A stretch of 64,000 nucleotides of DNA from Lichenibacterium minor (GTDB taxonomy: Bacteria; Pseudomonadota; Alphaproteobacteria; Rhizobiales; Beijerinckiaceae), in contig NZ_QYBB01000021.1 of the NCBI RefSeq assembly GCF_004137685.1, positions 27,998 through 91,997 on the forward strand, in the 5' to 3' direction. Within the stretch, counting starts at the first letter, position 1, and the number at the start of each line of letters is the position of its first letter. The notes under the pieces were generated by a model. That model saw only the letters and a program-made list of their open reading frames with translations, was not told the origin of the DNA and made no database searches. Below, piece after piece: positions 16,744-25,305 of this stretch. Both the position numbers and the translations under genes were made by a program.

Positions 16744-17265
16744 TCAGCGGTCCGAGCGCGGGCCGCCGGCGGCGTCGGTCGCACCCACCAGCTGGCCCGG
16801 CACCACGTCGCTCACCCGCTTCCAGGACTGCGTCTTGCACAGGTAGGAGAACAGGCAGCCCTTGACGGACAGCTCGGCCGGCTCCTCGCTCCACACCTTC
16901 ACGTCGTAGGACTTGCCGTTGTCGGCATTGTAGACCTTGCCCTCGTAGCGGCCCTCGTCGGCGGGCTTCAACGCCGTCATCAGCTCGTGGCCGAGCACCG
17001 GACGGGCCTTCTTCTTGGCGTCCGGGTTGGATTCGTCGAGGCGCGGCTTCCCCTTCTCGTCCATGGGCTCCTTCATCCACACCACGTAGCCGCACAGGTC
17101 CGCCTTGCCGGGCCCGCAATGCTCGGTGCGGATGCGGCCGCGGCCGTCCTCGGTGAGCCAAGTGCCGGTGGCGTCGGCCGCGAAGGCCGAACCGGCGGCG
17201 CAGCAGGCGAGGGCGGCGGTGCCGGCGAGCGTGGCCGCGAGCCGGAAGGAAACGAGACGCGTCAT
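16744..17265 (-). CDS. Exported DUF2147 family protein
   Basis: 173 residues with a clear signal peptide (LAGTAALACCAAGSAFA). The mature domain opens ATGTWLTEDGRGRIRTEHCG, the family's hallmark strand, followed by LCGYVVWMKEP and a GKVYNADNGKSYDVKVW repeat of the beta-barrel. DUF2147 proteins are periplasmic lipocalin-like barrels of unknown ligand. Start ATG 17265 has GAGG upstream. It is a single gene. Confidence 0.85.
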   Translation of the reverse strand: MTRLVSFRLAATLAGTAALACCAAGSAFAADATGTWLTEDGRGRIRTEHCGPGKADLCGYVVWMKEPMDEKGKPRLDESNPDAKKKARPVLGHELMTALKPADEGRYEGKVYNADNGKSYDVKVWSEEPAELSVKGCLFSYLCKTQSWKRVSDVVPGQLVGATDAAGGPRSDR

Positions 17266-17457
17266 GGCGGGAAGCCTCGGTTGGAACACGATAGGGATGG
17301 GGATGGGGGGCGACACGGCCGGAACGGCGCCCATCGGTGGCGGGATCGGCGCGTCATAGAGGGGATGGACGTGCTGGCGCATCCCGGGCGCGTTGCGCCG
17401 CACGAGCGGCGGCATGCGTTCGCGCGCGCCGACGGCCGAACCCCTCGGCCGCTGGCC

Positions 17458-18078
17458 TCATGACCCGGTTTCGGGGCTGGCGGCATGCCACCCCGAAGGG
17501 CCGGTGTCCAGGGCGGCGCGGAGGCGGGCCACCGCCGGGGCGGGATCGTATTCCGGCAGGACGGCCTTGCTGACCACGATCCCCTTCAAGGCGACGGCCA
17601 GTTCCGCGTGGAACGCGGCCGGGTCGCGGCCCGCCGGGCCGAAGAGCCGGGACAGGGCACCGACGAACCAGGCGCGGCCGTCCTCCTCGGTCCGCGCCAC
17701 GAGGGCCGCTATGGCGGGGTTGCGGGTCGCTTCCGACCAGATCCCCAGGCGGAGGATGGCATGGTCGCGCGAAATCCGGCCGAAATAGGCGTCGATCACG
17801 CCCAGCACCGCCGCGCGCCCGTCGCCCTCGCGCCCGAGCCGCTCGACGAGCGCGGCGCCCCGCAGGTGTTCGCGCTCGACGAGCCCGACGACCAGCGCCT
17901 CCTTGGAGCCGAAGTAGCGGTACAGGTTGGCGGGGCTCATGGCGGCCTGGCGGGCGATGTCCTGCATCGTCGTCCGGTCGAAGCCGTTGCGGACGAGGCA
18001 GCGTTCGGCGGCATCGAGGATGCGCCCGTGCCGGTCGGCGGGGAGGCCGCCGGGATCGACCGCCGGCGCCGCCGTCAC
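17458..18078 (-). CDS. TetR/AcrR family transcriptional regulator
   Basis: 206 residues, GTG start at 18078 overlapping the stop of the upstream membrane-protein gene (GTGA). The N-terminal HTH runs about 18-62: RILDAAERCLVRNGFDRTTM, then IARQAAMSPANLYRYFGSKE. The C-terminal ligand/dimer domain is alpha-helical and variable. It lies second in a two-gene operon whose promoter carries two copies of a TGAACGTTCA palindrome, which is very likely its own operator. The inducer is unknown. Confidence 0.9.
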   Translation of the reverse strand: MTAAPAVDPGGLPADRHGRILDAAERCLVRNGFDRTTMQDIARQAAMSPANLYRYFGSKEALVVGLVEREHLRGAALVERLGREGDGRAAVLGVIDAYFGRISRDHAILRLGIWSEATRNPAIAALVARTEEDGRAWFVGALSRLFGPAGRDPAAFHAELAVALKGIVVSKAVLPEYDPAPAVARLRAALDTGPSGWHAASPETGS

Positions 18079-18392
18079 CGGGACGGGTCCGCCCAGCCCG
18101 GCGCCCGCGCCGCGTCGCGCCCGGGTGCCGGCGCCGCGCAGGACGCCGGCTGGGGCCCGCCTTCGGCGCAGAGCCGGGCCTGCCAGCTCGCCGGCCCCAC
18201 GCCCGTCACGGCGAGCAGGGCGCAGCAGCCGAGCAGCAGCAGGGCCGCGGGGAGCAGGACGGCCGGCGCCAAGGCGGCCCGCGCCACCGCCAGCGCGCGC
18301 CCCCGCCGAGCTGCGAAACGGCGCGCCGCCACGGCGGCGCGGAGCGCGTTCGGCGAGGGCATGTCGAGGTCGGTGGGGTTCAGCGCGATCAT
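18075..18392 (-). CDS. Small single-span membrane protein
   Basis: 105 residues, ATG 18392 with GGAG 7 bases upstream. A basic N-terminus (AAVAARRFAARRGRALAVAR) leads into one long hydrophobic helix (LAPAVLLPAALLLLGCCALL), followed by a short Ala/Pro-rich exported tail with two Cys. No domain is recognised. It is co-transcribed with the downstream TetR gene (4-base overlap), so it is under that regulator's control. Confidence 0.68.
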   Translation of the reverse strand: MIALNPTDLDMPSPNALRAAVAARRFAARRGRALAVARAALAPAVLLPAALLLLGCCALLAVTGVGPASWQARLCAEGGPQPASCAAPAPGRDAARAPGWADPSR

Positions 18393-18416
18393 CGTCGGGC
18401 TCCATCTGATGCAGCG

Positions 18417-18457
18417 ATAATGAACGTTCAGTCAGGGCGAGTCAATGAACGTTCATT
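18417..18457 (-). promoter_or_regulatory. Autoregulated TetR promoter with two palindromic operators
   Basis: On the minus strand, TTGACT (18445-18440), a 17-base spacer and CATTAT (18422-18417) form a near-consensus sigma70 promoter 25 bases before the membrane-protein ATG. Two palindromes overlap it: AATGAACGTTCATT (18444-18457, perfect) on the edge of the -35, and AATGAACGTTCAGT (18419-18432) over the -10 and spacer. Their centres are 25 bases apart. TetR-type repression of its own operon is inferred. Confidence 0.8.
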
Positions 18458-18596
18458 CTCGCGCGGATCCGCCGCGGGCCGCGGGAGCGGCCCGGCCCCG
18501 CCGCGGCCGTCCCGAGCGCCGTCCCCTGTGGATCGCGGCGTCCGAACCGTGTTACGGGAGCCCACCCCCGGCGGGGCGCGGAAGGGGGAGAAGCGG

Positions 18597-20417
18597 TTGC
18601 AGATCGTGTTCGTGCTTCTGGCCCACAACGCGGCGTCGCTCGTCGCCCGCGTGGCCCGGACCCTGACGGCCACGGGCCACCGCATGGTGATCCACTACGA
18701 CGCCAAGGTGCCGGAAGCCGAGTTCAACGCGCTGAAGGCGTCGCTGGCGGCCTTGGGTGACCGCGTGCGCTTCGCCCGGCGCGTCCGGGTCGGCTGGGGC
18801 GAGTGGTCGGTGGTGCAGGCGACGCTCAACGCCGTCGAGGCGGTCGCGGAAGCCGGCTGGGCGCCCGACTACGTCTACCTGATGAGCGCGATGGATTATC
18901 CGATCCGCTCCGCCGCCGAGCTCGACGCTTTCCTGGAGCGCAACCGCGGCGACGAGTTCATCGAGAGCGTGCCCTCCGACACCGTGAAGTGGGTGAAGAG
19001 CGGCCCGCAGCGCGAGCGCTACCAGTACCGCTGGCCCTTCAACTGGCGCGAACGCCCCCTCCTGACGGACCGGCTGTTCCGCCTGCAGCGGCGGCTCGGG
19101 CTGAAGCGCCGCTTCGTCGCCGACATGGTCCCCCACCTCGGCTCGCAATGGTGGGTGCTGACCTGGCCGACCCTGCAGGCCGTGATGGAGATCGCGCGCC
19201 GGCCCGACGTGCTGGCCTTCTTCCGCACCACGCTGGTGCCGGACGAGCTGTTCTTCCAAACCCTGGTGCGGCAGGTCGTGCCCGACCACCGCATCATCAA
19301 CTGCCCGCTGACGCTCTACCAGTTCACCGATTACGGCTACCCCGTGGTGTACCACGCCGACCACCTCGACTACCTGACGCGCCAGCGCTTCTTCATGGCG
19401 CGCAAGCTGTCGTCGCACGACATGGCGCTGCGCGACCTGCTCGACCCCTATTGGCGCGGTGAACGCCGGGCGAAGCCCTTCATCGACGAGGACGTGGGGC
19501 TGCGCTCCACGGAATACGACGATTGGCGCCTCGCCCACCGCGACGGGCCGCCGAACCGCCCGCTGGCGGGCGGGGGCGAGCGCGGCTGGGCGGCGAACCG
19601 GCGCGTGGCCAAGCCCTGCTTCGCGGTGGTGGGCACCAGCACGGCCGAGCTCGGCTTCGCCCACCGCGTGCTGTCGCGCGCCGCGAACGTGCGGCTGCAC
19701 GGCCAGCTGTTCCACCCCGCCGCCATCGAGTTCGCCGACCGGGCCTCAGCCTTCGCGTCCTACGGCGAAGCGGACGTCGAGATGCGCAACATGTCGGGCG
19801 TCGATTTCCTCACCGACGTGGTGCGGGCCGAGCCCGAACGCTCGACCGGTTTCCTGCTGCGGGCCGAGCAGGGCGGATCCGTCGCCGAGGAGCTGGCGGG
19901 GCGCCCCGACGTGCGGCTGGCGCAGCTCGGCGGCGATCCGCTGGTGGCCTTCTCCGAGGCGCTCGGCGGCCCCCACCCGGCGCTGGGCGCGCCCTTCGAC
20001 CCCGCGGCGCTGGACGAGATGCCGGCCGAAGCCGCGGCCCACCGCTTCCGCGTGTTCCTCAAGGCGTTCCACAGCCAGGGCGGCGCGGCGGACCGGCGCT
20101 TCAAGGCCGCCGTGGACGCCCGCCCCAAGGGCTGGGCCCAGAAGTTCGACCCCCGGCGGATCGGCCCCGACTGGCTGAGCCGGCTGGAAACCTGCCTCGG
20201 CGTCCGCATCGACATCACGCCCGAAGCGCTGGAAGCCGAGCGCGTCGCGGCCGTGGAAGACTTCCGCGCGCGGCGCCGCGGCGTGATCGACCTCCTGGTG
20301 CGCGGCGGCATCGACCCGGTGGTGTTCGACGTGCTGGGACAGGGCGGCGGCCCAGGGGGCGGGCAAGGCGGCGGCCAAGGCGGCGGCGAAGTGTCGAACG
20401 CCCTGGCGCTGCTGTGA
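18597..20417 (+). CDS. Core-2/I-branching-type glycosyltransferase (GT14-like) with C-terminal extension
   Basis: About 606 residues. The N-terminal domain starts LQIVFVLLAHNAASLVARVA and has VYLMSAMDYPIRSAAELDAF and RYQYRWPFNWRER, as in bacterial relatives of the core-2/I-branching (beta-1,6-N-acetylglucosaminyl/xylosyl) transferases. The C-terminal half (from about 290) is a second domain seen in alphaproteobacterial members, with VVGTSTAELGFAHRVLSR resembling a sulfotransferase-like start. The tail is glycine-rich. TTG 18597 is preceded by GGGGGAG and begins at the first strand; GTG 18549 is an alternative. It opens the polysaccharide locus and overlaps a GTG in frame with the glycosidase gene. 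Confidence 0.87.
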   Translation: MQIVFVLLAHNAASLVARVARTLTATGHRMVIHYDAKVPEAEFNALKASLAALGDRVRFARRVRVGWGEWSVVQATLNAVEAVAEAGWAPDYVYLMSAMDYPIRSAAELDAFLERNRGDEFIESVPSDTVKWVKSGPQRERYQYRWPFNWRERPLLTDRLFRLQRRLGLKRRFVADMVPHLGSQWWVLTWPTLQAVMEIARRPDVLAFFRTTLVPDELFFQTLVRQVVPDHRIINCPLTLYQFTDYGYPVVYHADHLDYLTRQRFFMARKLSSHDMALRDLLDPYWRGERRAKPFIDEDVGLRSTEYDDWRLAHRDGPPNRPLAGGGERGWAANRRVAKPCFAVVGTSTAELGFAHRVLSRAANVRLHGQLFHPAAIEFADRASAFASYGEADVEMRNMSGVDFLTDVVRAEPERSTGFLLRAEQGGSVAEELAGRPDVRLAQLGGDPLVAFSEALGGPHPALGAPFDPAALDEMPAEAAAHRFRVFLKAFHSQGGAADRRFKAAVDARPKGWAQKFDPRRIGPDWLSRLETCLGVRIDITPEALEAERVAAVEDFRARRRGVIDLLVRGGIDPVVFDVLGQGGGPGGGQGGGQGGGEVSNALALL

Positions 20418-20443
20418 CCGACGCCCTCGAGAAGGATGACACG

Positions 20444-21358
20444 ATGCAGGCTTCCCCCACCCGCCGGGTCGCGGCGTCGCTGGCGCTGGGGCTCGGCCTG
20501 CTGTCCGCCGGGCCCGGGGAAGCGGCACCGCCCTGCCCGGCCGCGTCGCCGCCCGCGGCGCGGCGCTACGCCGGCCGGGTGGGGCACTACCTCGCCGACC
20601 TGAAGACGTCCTTCCCCGAACACGAGCTGTATTCGCCCGCCACCGCCCTCACCCGCGCCAACTACCGCGCGGTGCTGGACGGGCTGGCGGGCGAGGCGGG
20701 CGTCAACGGCGTGCGGCTGCCGATCGTGCCGGCCTATGCCGGCGCGGCCGACTACCCGCCGCTCTACGGCGACGTCCTCGCCTCCGCGCGAAGCCTCGGG
20801 CTGTCGATCTACGCGAGCCCGATGTCGGTGGGGATGAAGCCCTTCGTGGGCTGGTCGGACGACCGCTACGCGTCCTGGATCGCCGACTACGCGGCGGCGT
20901 TCCGGCCCGACGTGCTGTCGCCGTTCAACGAGGCGGGGCTCGACAACCGCCGCATCGCCCGGGTCGCCCGCCTCGTGCGGGCGAAGCTGACGGTGCCGGT
21001 GCTGCTGATGGGGCCGGACCGGCAGCACGTCGGCCGCTCCGCGGAAAGCCTCGCGCGCGACCCCGCCGTCGCGGCGCTGTTCGACATCGTGGGCTCCCAC
21101 AACGCCGACAAGGACGCGGGCGCCACCGCGGCGGCCTGGGGGGCGCTGGTCGAGGCCGCCGGCGGCCGGCCCGTGTGGTCGAGCGAGAACCCGGCGCTGT
21201 GGAGCCGCGGGCAGGTCGAAGGGTTGCCCGGCATGGACCAGGCGGTGGAGGGCGGCGTGGAGGGCGTGGTGGCCTGGATGGCCAAACCCGGCCTCGTCGA
21301 CGGCACGGGCCGCCCCACCGCCAAGGCCTGCGAGATCGCGGCGAACCTCGTCAGGTAG
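20444..21358 (+). CDS. Secreted glycoside hydrolase-like protein (TIM-barrel, clan GH-A type)
   Basis: 304 residues with a signal peptide (RRVAASLALGLGLLSAGPGEA). The barrel contains VLSPFNEAGLDN (Glu163, probable acid/base at the end of strand 4) and RPVWSSENPALW (Glu248, probable nucleophile on strand 7), the two-glutamate arrangement of clan A glycosidases. The exact GH family is not clear to me. It follows the GT14-like gene closely. ATG 20444 gives the best signal peptide and has GAGAAGGA upstream; GTG 20414 is in frame and overlaps the upstream stop. It may trim or release the exported polysaccharide in the periplasm. Confidence 0.75.
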   Translation: MQASPTRRVAASLALGLGLLSAGPGEAAPPCPAASPPAARRYAGRVGHYLADLKTSFPEHELYSPATALTRANYRAVLDGLAGEAGVNGVRLPIVPAYAGAADYPPLYGDVLASARSLGLSIYASPMSVGMKPFVGWSDDRYASWIADYAAAFRPDVLSPFNEAGLDNRRIARVARLVRAKLTVPVLLMGPDRQHVGRSAESLARDPAVAALFDIVGSHNADKDAGATAAAWGALVEAAGGRPVWSSENPALWSRGQVEGLPGMDQAVEGGVEGVVAWMAKPGLVDGTGRPTAKACEIAANLVR

Positions 21359-21374
21359 CCTTCGGCGAACCCGT

Positions 21375-22475
21375 TCAGAACCATTGCCCCGGGTTCAGCA
21401 ACCCGGCGTCCACGAGGTCCCGCGTGGTGCGGTAGCGGCGGCTCGCGTCCCCCAGGGGCGACGCGTCGCGCAGCTTCAGCAGCCCCGGATAGGCGGCGAG
21501 GCCGCCGTCCTTCACCGTCACGGCCGCCTCGTGGCGCGCCGCCACCTCCAGGGTTTCGGGCCGGGCCAGCAGCGCGTAGCGCAGGATGCAGCCCGTCGGG
21601 CTCGAATGCCAGGGCGTGTGCGGGCTGTTGAGGTAGGCGGGCACGACCAGCCGCGTCCCGGCCACGTAGCCGTAGAACCACTGCCACTTCACCAGCGGCA
21701 CGCGGTTCAGCGCCGGGCTTTGCCGCGGCTTCGTCCGGTGCAGGGTGCGGCGCTGCAGCCCGCCCCGCACGATGACGTTGCGGAACCGCCCGGGGTCCAG
21801 CGTCACGAAGCCGAAGGCGTCGAAGCGGTCGAGCGCCGCGGGCGGCGCGCCTTCGGCCGCCAGCTCGGCGGCCGGGCGCTCCCCGTACATCTCCACCACC
21901 AGCGCGTAGACGTGCTCGCGGCTTTCGGAATCGAGGAATTCGGTGAAGTCCCCGAGGCTGCGGCTTTCGCACCGGTAGAACACGAAGGCGTCGGTCGTGG
22001 CGAGGGACAGGCACCAGCGGCCGGTGGCGTAGCGCCCGCGCAGCCCGTTGAGCCAGGTGAGCGCCTTGCCGCCCCCGGGGCCGGCGCGCGGTCGCCACAC
22101 CGCGCAGCCGGGCTCGGCCCCGAGATGCCCCGCGAGCCCGCCGTCGGACGACAGGTCGAGGAACACGAAATGCTTCGCGCCGAGCCCGCGGTGGTGCGCC
22201 AGGAAGGCCTGGGCCAGCGCGTGGTCGCCGTGGTGGGCCGCCACCACCACGAGGGCCCGCCCGGCCGGCGCCGAGGCCGGCCCGGCCACGAGCTCCAGCG
22301 CCCGCAGGCTCAGCCGCGCCCGCAGCCACGGCAGGAGCAGCACGGACGCGAAGCGGAACGGCGCCTGCAGCTTCGACCAGAAGCCGCCGAGCCGCAGCGA
22401 CTGCAGCACGCGCACGCGGCGGCGCTGGCCCGCCATGGGGCCGCGGTTGACGTGGGTCCGGCGGGGCGGGATCAC
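21375..22475 (-). CDS. Glycosyltransferase family 2-like protein
   Basis: 366 residues. After a basic N-terminus and an amphipathic stretch (FWSKLQAPFRFASVLLLPWL), the core reads RALVVVAAHHGDHALAQAFL, then GAKHFVFLDLSSDGG, matching the Glyco_tranf_2_4-like fold in which the enzyme takes part in a 'wounded hands' type GT2 domain. LATTDAFVFYR is the likely metal-binding acidic region. It is the last gene of the minus-strand export operon, 22 bases after the Wza-like gene, and converges with the secreted glycosidase gene. Confidence 0.8.
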   Translation of the reverse strand: MIPPRRTHVNRGPMAGQRRRVRVLQSLRLGGFWSKLQAPFRFASVLLLPWLRARLSLRALELVAGPASAPAGRALVVVAAHHGDHALAQAFLAHHRGLGAKHFVFLDLSSDGGLAGHLGAEPGCAVWRPRAGPGGGKALTWLNGLRGRYATGRWCLSLATTDAFVFYRCESRSLGDFTEFLDSESREHVYALVVEMYGERPAAELAAEGAPPAALDRFDAFGFVTLDPGRFRNVIVRGGLQRRTLHRTKPRQSPALNRVPLVKWQWFYGYVAGTRLVVPAYLNSPHTPWHSSPTGCILRYALLARPETLEVAARHEAAVTVKDGGLAAYPGLLKLRDASPLGDASRRYRTTRDLVDAGLLNPGQWF

Positions 22476-22497
22476 GCCGCCGCCTCCTGGGTGTCGC

Positions 22498-23751
22498 TCA
22501 CTCCCCTCCCCCGCCGTCGCTCGTGCTGGTGATGACGCGGCGCGCCGTCGTGGTGGTGGTCGTCACGGGCCCGCGGAAGTCGTAGTAGATGCCGGCGATG
22601 CCGCGCATGATCTGCACCGCCTTGCTGAGCTCCACCGCGTCGGCGTTGGTGATCAGCACCGTGTCCTTGTCGCGCATCTGCACCGACTGGCCGATGAAGT
22701 AGCCGGACGCGGCGCGCAGGTCCAAATGGTAGACGACCGGCACGGGCTCGACCTTGCCGGCGAGCGCCGTCAGCCGCGGGTCGCCGGGCGGCAGCAGGGT
22801 CCTCACCAGCGCCGGGGGCTCGAAGCGCATCAGGAAGATCTGGCCGACGTTGGCGATGGCGTCGTTGCCGCCCCCGGCCCGCGCCACGCCCTCGGCCAGG
22901 GTCACGCGCTCGACGTTGAAATCGTATTGCGACACTTTCAGCGCCGCCCCCAGCACGGAGAAGCTCCGCGGGTTGCGGATCAGCACCAGGTTGTCGCCGG
23001 GCTCGATGCGGATGTTCTCGCGCGGGTCCTCGACGAGCCTCTGCATCGTCGCCCGCGCCACGCGGCCGCCGCGCACGAGCTGCACGTCCGTGTCGAAGGG
23101 CGGGTCCCTGGGGCCGCCCGCCTCGGCGATGACGTCGAGCACGCGCTCGCCCCGCAGCGTGATGGGCACGAGGCCGGGCTTGCCGACGTCGCCGTTGACC
23201 GACGCCGTGTTGACCGTGGAGCTGACGAGGCTGACCAGGACCTGCGGGTTGGTGGCCTTGCCGTCCAGCGACCGGGCGATGGCGCGGCCCGCCTGGGCGG
23301 GCGTGAGCCCCGCCACCTTCACGGTGCCGCCGAAGGGCACCGGCACGGTGCCATCCTGCTCCACCACCTGGGCCGGCAGCGTCGCGGTGTGGCCGCCCAC
23401 CGGGGCGCCCTTGTCGGCGGGGCCGTTCAGCGCCGGCGCGGCGCCGAACAGGGGGATGGGCGCGACCTCGAACACCGTGACGGCGACGACGTCGCCCGGC
23501 TTCAACACCAGCGACGGCCGGTACACGTCGGCCCCCAGGGACGACAGGCCCGCGCGCCGGTAGCTCGAGATCGCCTTCGCCACCGTGGGGTCGAGGTCGA
23601 GCAGCACGTAGCCGGGGTTCCCCGAGACGGCGCCGGGGGCGATGAACTCCACGGCCGTGGGTGCCGCGCTCGGCAGCTCCGAGCAGCCGCTCAGGGTCGC
23701 GGCGCCCAGCAGCAGGGCGCACCCGACGGCAGCCGCCGACCTGGAAGACAT
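22498..23751 (-). CDS. Polysaccharide export outer-membrane lipoprotein, Wza/KpsD family
   Basis: 417 residues. Signal peptide with lipobox LSGC (Cys23). The Poly_export (PES) domain starts near LVLKPGDVVAVTVFEVAP, and SLBB-type domains follow (VNGDVGKPGLVPITLRGERVLDVIAEAGG and the ALKVSQYDFNVERVTLAEGV repeat). Such proteins form the octameric outer-membrane export channel with periplasmic reach. Start ATG 23751. The C-terminal Thr-rich segment (VTTTTTTARRVITSTS) is unusual. It acts with the KpsE-, KpsT- and KpsM-type genes just upstream. Confidence 0.92.
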   Translation of the reverse strand: MSSRSAAAVGCALLLGAATLSGCSELPSAAPTAVEFIAPGAVSGNPGYVLLDLDPTVAKAISSYRRAGLSSLGADVYRPSLVLKPGDVVAVTVFEVAPIPLFGAAPALNGPADKGAPVGGHTATLPAQVVEQDGTVPVPFGGTVKVAGLTPAQAGRAIARSLDGKATNPQVLVSLVSSTVNTASVNGDVGKPGLVPITLRGERVLDVIAEAGGPRDPPFDTDVQLVRGGRVARATMQRLVEDPRENIRIEPGDNLVLIRNPRSFSVLGAALKVSQYDFNVERVTLAEGVARAGGGNDAIANVGQIFLMRFEPPALVRTLLPPGDPRLTALAGKVEPVPVVYHLDLRAASGYFIGQSVQMRDKDTVLITNADAVELSKAVQIMRGIAGIYYDFRGPVTTTTTTARRVITSTSDGGGGE

Positions 23752-23949
23752 GGATCCCAACGCTCCGATGAAGCCTGCGCCCCCACGCGGCGAGTTCCCG
23801 TCGATCTTCAGGGTTCCGTAACCTCGCCCGCGGCGCTTGGCCAGCCACCCGCCCCGGCCATCCACCGCGCTGGGTTGCGAAAGCCCCCGGGAGCGGCCGA
23901 AAGGACACGCTTCGTGGGCCCGGCCGGCCGCGCCGCGGGGGAAACGGCC

Positions 23950-25281
23950 TCAGCCCATGATCTGGTCGCGCGCCGCGCCCATCACGAGGCTGCCGAAGGC
24001 GAAGAGCAGCAGCGCCGACAGGAACACCGTCACGGTGGCCTCGACGGGAAAGGTGTAGCTTTCGTGCTCCGGCAGGTCGGGCGGGATGAAGTCGACGAGG
24101 TAGTTCTGCTTGGTGGCGGCATCCGCCCGCGCCACGACGAGCCCCTGCTGCGCCGCCATGTAGGCGTTCTTGGCGAACTCCTGTTCGAGCTGGAGCGCCT
24201 GGTAGTCGTTCAGGACCTGCGAATAGGGCGCCGCCGCAGCGGCTCCCACGGTTCCAGCGGCGCCGGACGCCGCGGGCCTGTCGGACGCGAGGCGTCCCTG
24301 CTCCGACTTCAGCTGGCCTTCCAGCGCGGCGATCCTGGATTTCAGCTGCACGACGATGGGCGAATTCGGCGCCAGCTGGCCCGCGACGCCGGTGAGCTGG
24401 CCTCGCGCGTCGGCGAGCTGGCCCTCGATCGAGCCCACGATGGTGCCGAGCTGGCTGGCGGCGCGGGTCGGGTCCTGGTCGCCCTGCCTGTTCTGGAACT
24501 CCGTCAGGGCGACCCGGGCCTTGCGCACGCGCTCCTCTTCCCGGCCGAGCTCGGCTTCGGCGAACTTCACCTCGTTGGCGCGGGCGCGGGAGGTCAGGTC
24601 GTCGACCATGCCGTCGGCCGCCGTCACGATGGCCTTGGCGAGCGTTTGGGCGAAGGCGGGGTCGAAGGCGTCGACCTCCACCTTGATGTAGCCGCCGAGC
24701 CCCTGGCTCACCTGAACGCGGGAGCGGAAGTAGTCGAGAAAGGTTTCGCGCGACGCGTCCGGTTCGAGCCGCGACAGCCAGTCGATGTGCGACGCGTCGA
24801 AATGCCGGCGCAGGTCGAGGTCGCGGTCGAGCCTGTCGGCCAGGGTCGAGGAGCGCAGGTATTCGTAGACGATGGTGCCGAGGTCGACCGTGTTGCTCTG
24901 CGCCGTGCCGGTGACGCTCTGCACGAGGCCGGACGCGAGGCTCGAAGGGCCGCGGTAGGTCTGGTAGGTCAGCTCGAAGTCGGACGTGTAGCGGGGCGTG
25001 GCGACGAACAGCGTGTAGAGCGCGGTCAGCAGCGTCGGCAGCAGCACGACCAGGGTGAACCAGGCGAGGAGGCGGCGCGAGCGCGAGCGGCGGCGCTCCA
25101 CCAGGGCGACGGCATATTGGGCGGTGGCGGGCCAGCCCACCGCGCCGCCCGCCGCGGCCTCCGCCGGCGCGGCGGCGGCGCGGCGCGGCCCGAGCCCGCG
25201 GCCGGGCCGGGCCGGGGCCGCGGGCTTCCCGTCCGGCCCGGCCCTGACGACGGCGGTCCCGGTATCGTCCACCTCGTTCAT
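23950..25281 (-). CDS. Capsule/polysaccharide export inner-membrane protein, KpsE/Wzz-like
   Basis: 443 residues: an Ala/Pro-rich cytoplasmic N-terminus (about 1-65), TM1 (about 71-93, LLAWFTLVVLLPTLLTALYT), a large periplasmic coiled-coil region (about 100-410, for example ELGREEERVRKARVALTEFQ) and a C-terminal TM (about 413-437). This is the polysaccharide co-polymerase layout of KpsE, BexC and CtrB, which bridges the ABC transporter to the outer-membrane channel. There is no tyrosine-kinase domain, so it is not Wzc-like. It is in the same operon as the KpsT- and Wza-type genes (24-base gap to KpsT). Confidence 0.9.
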   Translation of the reverse strand: MNEVDDTGTAVVRAGPDGKPAAPARPGRGLGPRRAAAAPAEAAAGGAVGWPATAQYAVALVERRRSRSRRLLAWFTLVVLLPTLLTALYTLFVATPRYTSDFELTYQTYRGPSSLASGLVQSVTGTAQSNTVDLGTIVYEYLRSSTLADRLDRDLDLRRHFDASHIDWLSRLEPDASRETFLDYFRSRVQVSQGLGGYIKVEVDAFDPAFAQTLAKAIVTAADGMVDDLTSRARANEVKFAEAELGREEERVRKARVALTEFQNRQGDQDPTRAASQLGTIVGSIEGQLADARGQLTGVAGQLAPNSPIVVQLKSRIAALEGQLKSEQGRLASDRPAASGAAGTVGAAAAAPYSQVLNDYQALQLEQEFAKNAYMAAQQGLVVARADAATKQNYLVDFIPPDLPEHESYTFPVEATVTVFLSALLLFAFGSLVMGAARDQIMG

Positions 25282-25305
25282 CGCGGGTCGCTCATGGGGC
25301 GTCGC

